Notes under the pieces: model-generated | What the model was told of the DNA's origin: nothing | The model's input: the letters and a program-made list of their open reading frames with translations, nothing else | The model's database searches: none | DNA from: an uncultured Clostridia bacterium | GTDB lineage: Bacteria > Bacillota > Clostridia > Christensenellales > Aristaeellaceae | Direction of reading: 5' to 3' | NCBI GenBank assembly: GCA_944363005.1 | Contig: CALVTV010000113.1 | Location: 1-15,065, forward strand | DNA: 15,065 nt | Translations under genes and position numbers: made by a program | Part shown: piece by piece, positions 5,402 through 13,093 of the stretch | Layout of the letters: every line of letters starts with the position of its first letter | Numbering within the stretch: the first letter of the stretch is position 1

Positions 5402-7192
5402 ATGAGCATTCAGGAAAGAGTGGCAGCATTCCGCCAGCCGAGGGCAAAGGAGAACAAGGCGGCTGTTTTCGTGCCGACGGCGGACAGCCACGCCTCGGAA
5501 TACATTGCGGATCACTTTAAAACCCGTCAGTGGTTGTGCGGATTCACCGGCTCGGCGGGTACGCTGGTCGTCGGGCGGCAGGAAGCGGCGCTCTTTACGG
5601 ACGGCCGGTACTTCATTCAGGCGGAGCGTCAGCTCGCCGGAAGTGGCGTGACGCTCATGCGCATGGGCACGCCGGGTGTGCCTGAGGTGGAGGACTACGT
5701 GGCCGGTTTAGCGGCGGGCGCGACGGGGGGCGTCGATTATCGCGTAATCAGCGAAAAATTCGCGACGAAATTGTCCGGCGTGCTCAAGGCGCATCAGGCG
5801 AAATTGGCGGACACGGGTGATTGGTTTGATGCACTCTGGACTGACCGGCCGCCCATGCCCACGGCGCCTGCCTTCCGCCTGGATGTGCAGTATGCGGGCC
5901 GCAGCACGGCGGATAAGCTTGCGGCGATCCGCGAGGCGATGCGCGAAGCGGGCGCGCAGCTGCATGTGGTCAACGTGCTCGACGACATCGCCTGGACGCT
6001 CAACGTCCGCGGGGACGACGTACATTGCACGCCGGTGGTGATGAGTTACCTGACGGTGGGTCAGACGGATGCTGTCTGGTATGTCGACATGCAGAAAGTC
6101 GATGCGAAGTTGGCACAGTCGCTGGCCGATGAAGGCGTGACGGTGGCGCCTTACGACGCGATTGACGCGGCTTTGGAGGCCGTCGCGCCGGGAACTGCGG
6201 TTATGGCCGATACGGGCAAGCTGACGGCCCGGCTTTGCGCGGCGCTCAAAGCGGCGCAGATCATCGAGCGCCCCAATCCGGCAATGCGCATGAAGGCCGT
6301 CAAGAACGAGGTGGAGCTTTGCAATCTGCGTCGGGCGCACGTTCGCGATGGCGTTGCCGTCACGCGGCTGATGTACTGGCTCAAGCGGAATGTGGGCCAC
6401 ATGCCGATGACGGAGCGCAGCGTGGAGGAGAAGCTCCTGGATCTGCGCAAAGAACAGGAGGGCTTCCTCTCGCCGAGCTTTGATACGATTTGCGCCTACC
6501 GGAGCAACGCGGCCATGATGCATTACAAGGCGACGGAGGCGACGGATGCCGAGCTGGAGCCGCGGGACCTGCTGCTCATCGATTCCGGCGGACAGTATCT
6601 GGAGGGCACGACCGATATCACCCGCACGTTTGCGCTCGGCGAGGTCACGCGGGAGCAGAAGCAGCATTTTACGGCGGTGCTCTGCAGCATGCTGAATCTG
6701 GCGCACGCCAAGTTCCTGCATGGCTGCACGGGGCTCAATCTGGATATCCTCTCCCGCGGCCCGATTTGGGATTTGGGCATCGATTACCGCTGCGGTACGG
6801 GTCATGGCGTGGGCTATTTGCTCAGCGTGCATGAAGGGCCGAACGGTTTCCGCTGGCATCGCTCGCCCACGCGCAGCGAGGACACCGTGCTGGAGGCGGG
6901 CATGGTCACCACCGACGAGCCGGGCATCTATATCGAGGGTAGCCATGGCATTCGCACGGAAAATGAGCTGGTCTGTGTCGAGCTCGAGAAAAACGAGTAC
7001 GGGCAGTTCATGGGGTTCGAGCCCATCACCTGCGCGCCGATCGATCTGGATGCCGTGATTCCCGAGCAGATGAACGCGCGCCAGCGCGAGTGGCTCAATG
7101 CGTATCATGCCTTTGTGCGGGAAACGCTCATGGATTTCATGCAGGGCGAAGCGGAAAAGGCGTGGCTTTGCCAGGTTACGCGCGCAATCTGA
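5402..7192 (+). CDS. M24B family Xaa-Pro aminopeptidase (long, XPNPEP1-like form)
   Basis: The 596-residue protein releases N-terminal residues next to proline, and is probably cytoplasmic since no signal peptide is seen. Its length and layout match the three-domain M24B enzymes: two creatinase-like N-terminal domains (about 1-155 and 160-295) and a C-terminal pita-bread catalytic domain. The dinuclear metal ligands are all visible: Asp394 (I-D-S-G-G-Q-Y), Asp405 (G-T-T-D-I-T-R-T), His468 (G-T-G-H-G-V-G), Glu506 (T-T-D-E-P-G-I-Y) and Glu520 (G-I-R-T-E-N-E). His477 in S-V-H-E-G-P is the usual catalytic helper. The frame is open further upstream, but ATG 5402 is preceded by AAAGGAGGAGG and lies after the promoter, so it is the start. 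The gene is a stand-alone unit. No clear terminator follows; the TGCAT/ATGCA pairing just after the stop lacks a proper U-run. Confidence 0.95.
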   Translation: MSIQERVAAFRQPRAKENKAAVFVPTADSHASEYIADHFKTRQWLCGFTGSAGTLVVGRQEAALFTDGRYFIQAERQLAGSGVTLMRMGTPGVPEVEDYVAGLAAGATGGVDYRVISEKFATKLSGVLKAHQAKLADTGDWFDALWTDRPPMPTAPAFRLDVQYAGRSTADKLAAIREAMREAGAQLHVVNVLDDIAWTLNVRGDDVHCTPVVMSYLTVGQTDAVWYVDMQKVDAKLAQSLADEGVTVAPYDAIDAALEAVAPGTAVMADTGKLTARLCAALKAAQIIERPNPAMRMKAVKNEVELCNLRRAHVRDGVAVTRLMYWLKRNVGHMPMTERSVEEKLLDLRKEQEGFLSPSFDTICAYRSNAAMMHYKATEATDAELEPRDLLLIDSGGQYLEGTTDITRTFALGEVTREQKQHFTAVLCSMLNLAHAKFLHGCTGLNLDILSRGPIWDLGIDYRCGTGHGVGYLLSVHEGPNGFRWHRSPTRSEDTVLEAGMVTTDEPGIYIEGSHGIRTENELVCVELEKNEYGQFMGFEPITCAPIDLDAVIPEQMNARQREWLNAYHAFVRETLMDFMQGEAEKAWLCQVTRAI

Positions 7193-7235
7193 TGCATTTT
7201 TGACGATGCAAATCTTTCAATACGGCGGGAAGTAC

Positions 7236-7264
7236 TGGCTTTTTTCACGGGATTCCTGTATAAT
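7236..7264 (+). promoter_or_regulatory. Probable promoter of darA-holB-ricT
   Basis: A perfect TATAAT lies at 7259-7264 in a TGTATAAT context. The -35 region at the usual distance, TGGCTT (7236-7241), is a poor match, so an activator or a weak -35 may be involved. The leader to the darA start is about 63 nt. Confidence 0.55.
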
Positions 7265-7333
7265 AATCAGGTAGAGAATCGCAAAGTGCTTACCCATGCG
7301 GCATTTGAGCCGAAGAGAATGGAGGTTGTTCCT

Positions 7334-7666
7334 ATGAAGCTGATTATCGCAATCGTGCAGGATGAAGATGCGGGCCGTTTGGTCTCTGAATTGATGGATC
7401 AGGGCTTTGGCGTGACCAAACTGGCGACAACGGGCGGTTTCCTGCGCGCCGGCAACACGACGCTCATCAGCGGCGTGGAGGATGACAAGCTCGAGCAGGC
7501 GCTTTCCATCGTGGAGCGTGTCTGCAAGAGCCGTGAACAGATCACCGCGTCGGCTACGCACATGAGCGCGGGAGCCAGCGGCGTGTACGTGCCCTATCCG
7601 ATCAAGGTCACGGTTGGCGGCGCGACCATCTTTGTGCTGGAGGTCAGCCAGTTCCTGAAGGTGTAA
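7334..7666 (+). CDS. darA: DarA/PstA-type c-di-AMP receptor (P-II-like protein)
   Basis: The 110-residue protein belongs to the DUF970/YaaQ family of P-II-like trimeric proteins that bind cyclic di-AMP in Firmicutes. Visible features are the first strand M-K-L-I-I-A-I-V-Q-D-E-D, the conserved T-K-L-A-T-T-G-G-F-L-R-A-G-N-T-T loop that contacts the nucleotide, G-V-E-D-D-K-L, the C-K-S-R-E-Q helix end and the closing strands V-T-V-G-G-A-T-I-F-V-L. The length matches the Bacillus protein. ATG 7334 is preceded by GGAGG at 7321-7325, so the open frame upstream is not used. It leads an operon with holB (1 nt gap) and ricT, a linkage conserved across Bacillus and Clostridia. How it passes on the c-di-AMP signal is not established from the sequence. 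Confidence 0.93.
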   Translation: MKLIIAIVQDEDAGRLVSELMDQGFGVTKLATTGGFLRAGNTTLISGVEDDKLEQALSIVERVCKSREQITASATHMSAGASGVYVPYPIKVTVGGATIFVLEVSQFLKV

Positions 7667-7667
7667 A

Positions 7668-8654
7668 ATGCTTTCGTTTGACGATTTCAGCGGTCAGTCC
7701 ACGCACATCGCGCAGCTGAAAAGCGACTTTTCGGCGCACACGTTCGTGCATGCGTATCTGTTTGCAGGCCCGAAGGGGACGGGCAAGCGATCCGTTGCAA
7801 GGCTATGCGCCATGGCGGCCGTATGCCGCAGCGAGCAGGGAAAGCCGTGCGGTGTGTGCGGCCCCTGCCGCCGCGTGCTCGCCGGGACGCACCCGGATGT
7901 GCATGTCATCGAGCCGGAAAAGGGCCGTCAGACATTGGGCGTGGACGCGCTGCGCGAGGTGCTTGAAGAGGTCAGTGTGCGCGCTTTCGAGGACGGCACG
8001 AAGGTGCTTCTCTTTCCGGAAGCGGAGCGCATGACCGCGCAGGCGCAAAACTGCCTGCTCAAAACCCTTGAGGAGCCGCCGGAGGATACGGTGTTCTTCC
8101 TGATCACCGATCAACCGGCGGCGCTGCTGACCACGGTGGTTTCCCGGTGCAGGGTTGTGCGGTTTCATCCGCTGCAAATCGAGCAGGCGGCCGCACGGCT
8201 GGTGGCGCTGGGCTTGCAGCCGCAAGATGCGCGCAGACGGGCGCGCATGGCGGAAGGTTGCGTGGGACAGGCGCTCGCCCTGGACGAGCAGAGTCTGGCT
8301 TTGCGCGAGCAGCTGACGCGGGACGTGTTTTCCGTGCGTCGGGCTGGCGATGTGCTGGCCGTGGTCAACCAGTACAAGGACATGAAAGAACAAAAGACGC
8401 AGGTGCTGGATGTGCTTGAATGCGCCGTGCGCGACATCATGCTGCAGCAGGCAGGGCGCATGCCGCTTGAAAATGCGGGCTATGCGCCCGAGGCGGAGGC
8501 GTATGCGCGCGCCGTGCCGCTGCGCGGGGGATTAAAGCTTTCGCAGGCTGTTACCCGCGCGCGCAAAATGGTGGGCAGCAACGTCGCGTTTGCTTCTGCG
8601 TTTGAATCGATATTGTTGACTTTGACGGAGGAATATGCCAGATGGCCATGGTAA
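7668..8654 (+). CDS. holB: DNA polymerase III delta-prime subunit (clamp loader)
   Basis: The 328-residue protein is a clamp-loader AAA+ subunit that helps load the beta sliding clamp onto DNA. It has a Walker A motif G-P-K-G-T-G-K (residues 34-40), a four-Cys zinc module (Cys53, Cys61, Cys64, Cys67), the L-L-K-T-L-E-E-P-P-E-D helix typical of clamp loaders (about 130-140) and the S-R-C motif (159-161). The Walker B position reads L-L-F-P-E-A-E-R-M, lacking the Asp, which is common in delta-prime since it is often not an active ATPase. The start lies 1 nt after the darA stop, so translation is probably coupled. Its 3' end overlaps ricT by 13 nt. Confidence 0.93.
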   Translation: MLSFDDFSGQSTHIAQLKSDFSAHTFVHAYLFAGPKGTGKRSVARLCAMAAVCRSEQGKPCGVCGPCRRVLAGTHPDVHVIEPEKGRQTLGVDALREVLEEVSVRAFEDGTKVLLFPEAERMTAQAQNCLLKTLEEPPEDTVFFLITDQPAALLTTVVSRCRVVRFHPLQIEQAAARLVALGLQPQDARRRARMAEGCVGQALALDEQSLALREQLTRDVFSVRRAGDVLAVVNQYKDMKEQKTQVLDVLECAVRDIMLQQAGRMPLENAGYAPEAEAYARAVPLRGGLKLSQAVTRARKMVGSNVAFASAFESILLTLTEEYARWPW

Positions 8655-9697
8655 TCAGGGTGCGCTTCAAACGCGCCAGCAAGCTGTATGACTTTGATCC
8701 CAACGGACTCGACTTGCACACGGGCATGCGCGTGATCACCGAGACGGCGCGCGGCGTGGAATTGGGCGAGTGCGTGTCCGGTGTGATGGAGATGCCGGAT
8801 GATCGGGTTGTGAGCCCGCTCAAACCGGTGATTCGCATCGCTACAGAACAGGATCTGGCTATACAGCAGCGCAACGAGCTGAGCGAAAAGGAGGCTTTCG
8901 GCATTGCGCTTGAAAAGATCGCTGAGCACAAGCTCGAAATGAAGCTGGTGGACGTGGAATATGCCTTCGACCACTCGAAGATCATCTTCTATTTCACGGC
9001 GAACGGGCGCGTCGATTTCCGCATGCTGGTCAAGAACCTGGCGGGAATTTTCAAAACGCGCATCGAGCTGCGCCAGATTGGCGTGCGCGATGAAGCCAAG
9101 ATGCTCGGGGGCATCGGCCCCTGCGGCCGGCCCATCTGTTGCCGCACGTATTTGGGCAACTTTACGCCGGTATCCATCAAAATGGCCAAGGAGCAGAATC
9201 TATCCCTGAATCCGTCCAAGATTTCCGGACTTTGCGACCGGCTCATGTGCTGCCTCAAGTACGAACAGGAGCACTACGAGGCCACCCGCAAGCGCATGCC
9301 GCGCGTTGGCCGGGAAATCCTGACCCCGGATGGTGTGGGCACCATCAATGCGATCAACGTGCTCTCGGAGACGGTTCGCGTGCGCATTGCGGTGGGCGAC
9401 TCCTTTGAGCTGCGGGAATACAGGATCGACGATTGCCAGAAGCTCAACCAGGAAGCAGGGGAGCGCGCGGAAGGCGCGGCCCGTTCCAAGGCGGAAGGCG
9501 AGGACAAGCCGCGCAAGGCGGACCGGCCCGAAAAAGCGCCGCGCGAAAAGCAGGAGAAGCGAGCGAAGACCGAAAAGAAGCCGCTGCCCCCCACGCCGCC
9601 GCAAGAGCCCGAAGAAGCGCCGGAGGTATCCGTGGAGGCGTTCGAAGTGGAGGACGTGGAAATTCGGGAGAGCTCCGCTTTGGAAGATCTCCTGTGA
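8642..9697 (+). CDS. ricT: PSP1/RicT (YaaT) family Y-complex protein with long charged tail
   Basis: Residues 1-265 are a full PSP1 domain. RicT in Bacillus forms the RicA-RicF-RicT complex, which carries Fe-S clusters and steers RNase Y-dependent mRNA maturation. The conserved Cys pattern is intact: Cys161, Cys166 and Cys167 in G-P-C-G-R-P-I-C-C-R-T, and Cys198, Cys203 and Cys204 in G-L-C-D-R-L-M-C-C-L-K-Y-E. Family signatures P-V-S-I-K-M-A-K and N-L-S-L-N-P-S-K-I-S-G-L lie between them. The last 85 residues or so are a low-complexity Lys/Glu/Arg/Pro/Ala extension. ATG 8642 has GGAGGA at 8627-8632, so the start lies inside the end of holB (13-nt overlap). RicA and RicF are not in the window. 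Bacillus has yabA after this gene; here a separate ferredoxin unit follows. Confidence 0.92.
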   Translation: MAMVIRVRFKRASKLYDFDPNGLDLHTGMRVITETARGVELGECVSGVMEMPDDRVVSPLKPVIRIATEQDLAIQQRNELSEKEAFGIALEKIAEHKLEMKLVDVEYAFDHSKIIFYFTANGRVDFRMLVKNLAGIFKTRIELRQIGVRDEAKMLGGIGPCGRPICCRTYLGNFTPVSIKMAKEQNLSLNPSKISGLCDRLMCCLKYEQEHYEATRKRMPRVGREILTPDGVGTINAINVLSETVRVRIAVGDSFELREYRIDDCQKLNQEAGERAEGAARSKAEGEDKPRKADRPEKAPREKQEKRAKTEKKPLPPTPPQEPEEAPEVSVEAFEVEDVEIRESSALEDLL

Positions 9698-9730
9698 TCG
9701 GCGAAACTCGCGAAAAGAAGGAAATTCAAC

Positions 9731-9759
9731 TTGCAATTGTATGGCCCGCGTGATAAAAT
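9731..9759 (+). promoter_or_regulatory. Sigma-A-type promoter of the ferredoxin gene
   Basis: TTGCAA (9731-9736) and TAAAAT (9754-9759) are separated by 17 bases. The leader to the ferredoxin ATG is about 37 nt and contains GGAGGTG at 9790-9796. The ferredoxin is therefore its own unit, independent of ricT. Confidence 0.75.
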
Positions 9760-9802
9760 GAACACGGTCATATTCATACCAAATTTCATGGAGGTGAAAA
9801 AA

Positions 9803-9973
9803 ATGGCTTATCAGATTAGCGACGATTGCATCTCCTGCGGCGTTTGCGCTTCCAACTGCCCGGTGAGCGCGATCAGCGAGGGCGATGGCAAGTACGTGAT
9901 TGATGCGGATACCTGCATCGACTGTGGCGCTTGCGCCGAGAACTGCCCGGTGGGCGCTCCGGCTCAGGCCTAA
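9803..9973 (+). CDS. 2[4Fe-4S] clostridial-type ferredoxin
   Basis: The 56-residue protein is a small low-potential electron carrier of the anaerobic cytoplasm. Two cluster motifs are complete: C-I-S-C-G-V-C-A-S-N-C-P (Cys9, 12, 15, 19) and C-I-D-C-G-A-C-A-E-N-C-P (Cys38, 41, 44, 48), which is the classical symmetric clostridial form with no insertion. ATG 9803 is preceded by GGAGGTGAAAA, and the longer open frame upstream starts within the promoter. It stands between a good promoter and a strong terminator, typical for an abundant housekeeping ferredoxin. Its partner enzymes are not in the window. Confidence 0.97.
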   Translation: MAYQISDDCISCGVCASNCPVSAISEGDGKYVIDADTCIDCGACAENCPVGAPAQA

Positions 9974-9984
9974 TTTGCCTGCTT

Positions 9985-10020
9985 GGATGCATTCGGCAAG
10001 GCCGGATGCATCCTTTTTTT
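9985..10020 (+). terminator. Strong intrinsic terminator after the ferredoxin gene
   Basis: GGATGCAT-T-CGGC (9985-9997) pairs with GCCG-G-ATGCATCC (10001-10013) over 13 bp with one wobble and a 3-nt AAG loop. Seven T residues follow (10014-10020). Confidence 0.95.
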
Positions 10021-10072
10021 GACGGATTTTGCGGGTGATTCCGCTTGATATGGAGAGATCGGAGGTGGGGAA

Positions 10073-11353
10073 GTGAAGCACAAGGGTGGCCTGTCGATGG
10101 GGACGGTGGTCATGCTGGTGTTGACAGCGGCGGTCATTTTCGGCTGTGTGGCGTTTTTGCGCATCATCTCAAGTGAAGATGCTGCTGAGCAAGTCAGCGC
10201 GTTGATCGCTTCGCTTCCCGAGCAGGAGCGGCCTGAAGAAGAGCCGTCGCCGGAACCTTCGGTCCTCGTTGCGACGCCAACACCTAAACCGGAGGAAAGC
10301 GCGCAGCCGACCGCTTGCCCCACGCCTGCGCCGGAAAAGACGACGATCACTTTGGCGGCCAGCGGCACGATTTATGCGCCCAAAGCCATTCGCCAAACCG
10401 TGCAAACCGCCGCGGAACAGTACGACTTTGGGCCGGTGTTCTCCGCGATCCGGCCGATCATGAGCGCGGCGGACTTGTCCATCGTCACCTTGGAGACGAC
10501 GACAGCGGGCAGCGAAAAGGGGTACGGCAATTACAACGCGCCGGCGCAACTGCTGGATGCGCTTCGTCGGTGCGGCGTGGATCTCGTTTCCCTGGGCACG
10601 GAACGCGCGCTTGACAAGGGGTATGAGGGGCTTTCCATCACGGTCAGCGAATTGACCAGCCGCGGGTTGTCCTACGCGGGCGTGTTTCAAGACGCCAGCC
10701 AGCGCGGCAATGCGACGATGTTGCGCATCAACGGCGTACAGGTGGCCGTATTGGCGTACAGCTATGGGCTTAGCGATGAGGGCTCGGCCAAAACATCGGG
10801 GGACAGCCGCGGTGTGCTGGCGCTGGTGGAGACCCAGAGCATGCGCGAGGATATCGCAAAAGCGCGCCTTAACGGCGCAAATCTGGTGGTCGTTTTGCCG
10901 CATTGGGGCACAAAGAACAAACAGGAAACGCCGGAAAGCGTGCGCACACTGGCTCTCGAGTTGGCGAAAGCCGGTGCGGACGTGATTCTGGGCACGCATC
11001 CGAACGTCGTTCAGGGAATCGAGCGGCTGACGGCTACGCGCTCGGATGGGCTGACCTATGAAACGGTCGTCTGCTACTCGCTGGGAAGCCTGCTCACCGA
11101 TGCGCGCACGGAGGAAAACACGGCGGGCATGATCGCTTCTCTGGCGGCGACGTATGATCCCGCGACCCGGCGGGTGACGCTGGGCGAGGTGGAGGTGACG
11201 CCGCTGTACATTGCGCGCACCCGGCAGAACGATCAGTATGTGTATCGCGTTGTTTTGGCGGAAGATGCGCAGGCGATCGCGGCCCTGGAATCCACAGAAC
11301 AGGAAAAGGCCGCGCGTGCGGCCCAGATTGTAAAGGAGATCACCGAACCATGA
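10073..11353 (+). CDS. CapA-family (PGA_cap) membrane-anchored protein with degraded metal site
   Basis: The 426-residue protein has one N-terminal membrane segment (about 11-30), an extracytoplasmic Pro/Glu/Thr linker to about residue 90 and a CapA-type calcineurin-like domain. CapA relatives take part in poly-gamma-glutamate capsule production. Family landmarks in order are A-S-G-T-I-Y-A (96-102, where a G-D motif is usual), V-T-L-E-T (138-142, usually N-L-E), G-T-E-R-A-L-D (175-181, usually N-N-H-A-L-D), P-H-W-G-T (276-280, intact), G-T-H-P-N-V-V-Q-G (307-315, near-intact) and Y-S-L-G-S-L (335-340, usually Y-S-L-G-N-F). Several metal ligands are replaced, so catalysis is doubtful. GTG 10073 is chosen because of GGAGG at 10061-10065. 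The stop overlaps the next start as ATGA, so it is coupled to the S58 peptidase gene. No other capsule genes are present. Confidence 0.83.
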   Translation: MKHKGGLSMGTVVMLVLTAAVIFGCVAFLRIISSEDAAEQVSALIASLPEQERPEEEPSPEPSVLVATPTPKPEESAQPTACPTPAPEKTTITLAASGTIYAPKAIRQTVQTAAEQYDFGPVFSAIRPIMSAADLSIVTLETTTAGSEKGYGNYNAPAQLLDALRRCGVDLVSLGTERALDKGYEGLSITVSELTSRGLSYAGVFQDASQRGNATMLRINGVQVAVLAYSYGLSDEGSAKTSGDSRGVLALVETQSMREDIAKARLNGANLVVVLPHWGTKNKQETPESVRTLALELAKAGADVILGTHPNVVQGIERLTATRSDGLTYETVVCYSLGSLLTDARTEENTAGMIASLAATYDPATRRVTLGEVEVTPLYIARTRQNDQYVYRVVLAEDAQAIAALESTEQEKAARAAQIVKEITEP

Positions 11354-12393
11354 AGCAAAAACGCATTGAAGAAGCGGGTATTCACGTGGGCGTGTTTCCC
11401 CGTGGCCCGCTCAACAAGATTACGGATGTGCCCGGCGTGCGCGTGGGCCATGCGACGATTCGCGAGGCCCAGCATCACACGGGCGTGACGGTCGTCATGC
11501 CCTGTGAGGACAACATGTTTGCAAACAAGCTGACGGCCGCATCCTTTGTGCTCAACGGTTTCGGCAAGACGCAGGGGCTGGTGCAGATTGACGAGCTGGG
11601 TACGTTGGAAACGCCCATCGCGCTGACGAATACGCTGAATGTCGGTAAGGTACACGATGCGCTCGTGACCTATATGGCCGAGCGGTGTGAGCAGGACGGC
11701 ATCCAGATGCAGTCGCTCAATCCCGTCGTTGGGGAATGCAACGACAGCTCCATGAATGCCATCTGCGACAGGCCCGTGACCGGCGCGCACGTGCTGGAGG
11801 CGATCCGCAGCGCTTGCCGCGACTTTGAGGAGGGCGACGTGGGCGCAGGATGCGGCACGATTTGCCATGGGCTCAAGGGCGGCATCGGTTCCGCTTCGCG
11901 CGTGATCACCATTGGCGAGCGCGAGTACGTGTTGGGCGTATTGGTGCAGAGCAATCACGGATGCCTGGAGGAGCTGACCGTCAATGGGCGTGCGCTCGGG
12001 CGCGAGATTATAAAAAAGCGGGAGCAGGCCCCCGAGGCGGAGCCCACCGACCGCGGTTCCATCATGATGCTGGTGGCGACGGATCTGCCGGTGACGGACA
12101 GGCAGCTTCGCCGCATTTTGAAGCGTTGCGCGGCCGGTCTGGCGCGTGGCGGTTCTTACTACGGCCACGGCAGCGGCGACGTGATGATCGGTTTTTCGAC
12201 GGCCAACCGCGTGCCGCATGGCGGGGAACACCGCGTGCTCACTTATCAGGCGGTGACGGAACATTCGCTGGAGATGGCGTTCCGCGCGACGTCCGAGGCT
12301 ACGCACGAGGCTGTGCTCAACTCGATGTACTGCGCGCACGCGGGCCGCAAACTCGACGGCACGCCGGTGGAAACGCTGGCCGATTACCTGTGA
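11350..12393 (+). CDS. S58 (P1/DmpA-type) self-processing aminopeptidase
   Basis: The 347-residue protein matches the DmpA/BapA family, N-terminal-nucleophile aminopeptidases acting on D-amino-acid, beta- or short L-peptides. They cut themselves just before a Ser that then becomes the catalytic N terminus. Visible landmarks are I-T-D-V-P-G-V-R-V-G-H near the N terminus, A-L-T-N-T-L-N-V-G, P-V-V-G-E-C-N-D (125-132), G-A-G-C-G-T-I-C-H-G-L-K-G-G-I-G (166-180), V-L-V-Q-S-N-H-G with Asn202, and D-R-G-S-I-M-M-L (234-241), where Gly236-Ser237 is the expected self-cleavage site. The helix after N-D reads S-S-M-N-A instead of the common G-Y-L-N-D, so a Tyr often seen there is absent. There is no signal peptide. 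The start overlaps the stop of the CapA-like gene by 4 nt. The substrate cannot be told from sequence. Confidence 0.92.
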   Translation: MKQKRIEEAGIHVGVFPRGPLNKITDVPGVRVGHATIREAQHHTGVTVVMPCEDNMFANKLTAASFVLNGFGKTQGLVQIDELGTLETPIALTNTLNVGKVHDALVTYMAERCEQDGIQMQSLNPVVGECNDSSMNAICDRPVTGAHVLEAIRSACRDFEEGDVGAGCGTICHGLKGGIGSASRVITIGEREYVLGVLVQSNHGCLEELTVNGRALGREIIKKREQAPEAEPTDRGSIMMLVATDLPVTDRQLRRILKRCAAGLARGGSYYGHGSGDVMIGFSTANRVPHGGEHRVLTYQAVTEHSLEMAFRATSEATHEAVLNSMYCAHAGRKLDGTPVETLADYL

Positions 12394-12419
12394 GCGCTGA
12401 TTTCCAAATGCATTCAAGC

Positions 12420-12462
12420 AAAAAGGGAGCCCGGGGGACGATATCACCTGGACTCCCTTTGC
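12420..12462. terminator. Terminator between convergent genes
   Basis: AAAGGGAG (12422-12429) pairs with CTCCCTTT (12453-12460), and two more G-C pairs form after one mismatch. On the minus strand the stem is followed by a run of five T residues, so it best serves the ABC operon; on the plus strand only three T residues follow, so it may also stop the S58 gene less efficiently. Confidence 0.75.
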
Positions 12463-12473
12463 TGTTGAGGGAA

Positions 12474-13091
12474 TCACAGTTCGCGCTTGCGGTAAAAGAG
12501 CACGGAAAGCCGGTAGGAGAGCGCAAAGACAAGCGCCATGACGCCTAGGGCAGCAGCCCCCGCGGCAAGCGAAACGGTCAGGGTTTCCGGAATCTGGCCG
12601 ATGGAAGCCACCGCGCCGGAGAGCCCGGAGACGCCAACGAGGACCACATAGAACAGAATCCGTCCCTTTTCCGGGCCCCACTTGAAGATGAAGGGGAGCG
12701 TCACGGCGGGGCTGACGAGGCTAAGGGCCAGCAGCATCATGCCTTGGGCGAAAACCTGCGCAATCTGGCCGTCCGGGAGCGTGCGCAGGGCGATGCCTAC
12801 CATGCTCAGGCAACAGGTGAGCACCCCGCAGATCAGGCCCATCAGGTACTTGGTGCAGACGAGCTGCGCGCGCGAATAGGGGAGCGTACCGCTGTAGGTG
12901 GTCCAGTTGTCGCGTTCCTCGTAAGCGATCAGCGACATGGGAATGGCGCCGGCGAGGATGAGCGGATACAGCATGAAGAACAGATTCCCGTCGGGGGAGA
13001 GGGAGAGCAAAAAGAACACGGCGACGATGATCAGCACCGAGCGGCAATAGCGCATCGACATATAGAAATCTTTGAGCAACAAGCCTTTCAT
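12474..13091 (-). CDS. ABC-2 type transporter permease
   Basis: The 205-residue protein has about six hydrophobic segments and the start M-K-G-L-L-L-K-D-F-Y, a typical opening of ABC-2 permeases of antibiotic or bacteriocin export and cell-envelope stress systems. The loop E-E-R-D-N-W-T-T-Y-S-G-T-L-P-Y-S-R, just after the second membrane segment, is the E-x-x-x-x-W-x-x-Y-x-x-x-L-P signature of the small YtrC/BcrB-like permeases. It is the last gene of a regulator-ATPase-permease operon; 2 nt separate it from the ATPase stop and its ribosome site GGAGGA lies within the ATPase coding end. With a single ATPase and a single permease, the complex would be a homodimer of each. The substrate is unknown. 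Confidence 0.87.
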   Translation of the reverse strand: MKGLLLKDFYMSMRYCRSVLIIVAVFFLLSLSPDGNLFFMLYPLILAGAIPMSLIAYEERDNWTTYSGTLPYSRAQLVCTKYLMGLICGVLTCCLSMVGIALRTLPDGQIAQVFAQGMMLLALSLVSPAVTLPFIFKWGPEKGRILFYVVLVGVSGLSGAVASIGQIPETLTVSLAAGAAALGVMALVFALSYRLSVLFYRKREL

Positions 13092-13093
13092 GG

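Noticed and set aside
5708..7108. Long open frame on the minus strand across the M24 aminopeptidase (466 codons)
   Set aside because: It is a shadow of a well-supported gene with all catalytic motifs on the plus strand. The translation is Arg/His-rich with no recognisable domain, as expected of antisense frames in GC-rich genes.
7195..7218. TGCAT/ATGCA pairing after the M24 gene as a terminator
   Set aside because: There are only five base pairs and no U-run follows the second arm.
7668..8654. Loss of the Walker B Asp in holB as evidence of decay
   Set aside because: Delta-prime subunits often lack an active ATPase site; the zinc Cys set and other motifs are intact, so this is ordinary.
10019..10051. 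Possible promoter for the CapA-like gene (TTGACG ... TGATAT)
   Set aside because: The spacing is about 21 bases, too long for a sigma-A promoter, and TTGACG overlaps the U-run of the ferredoxin terminator. I could not support it.
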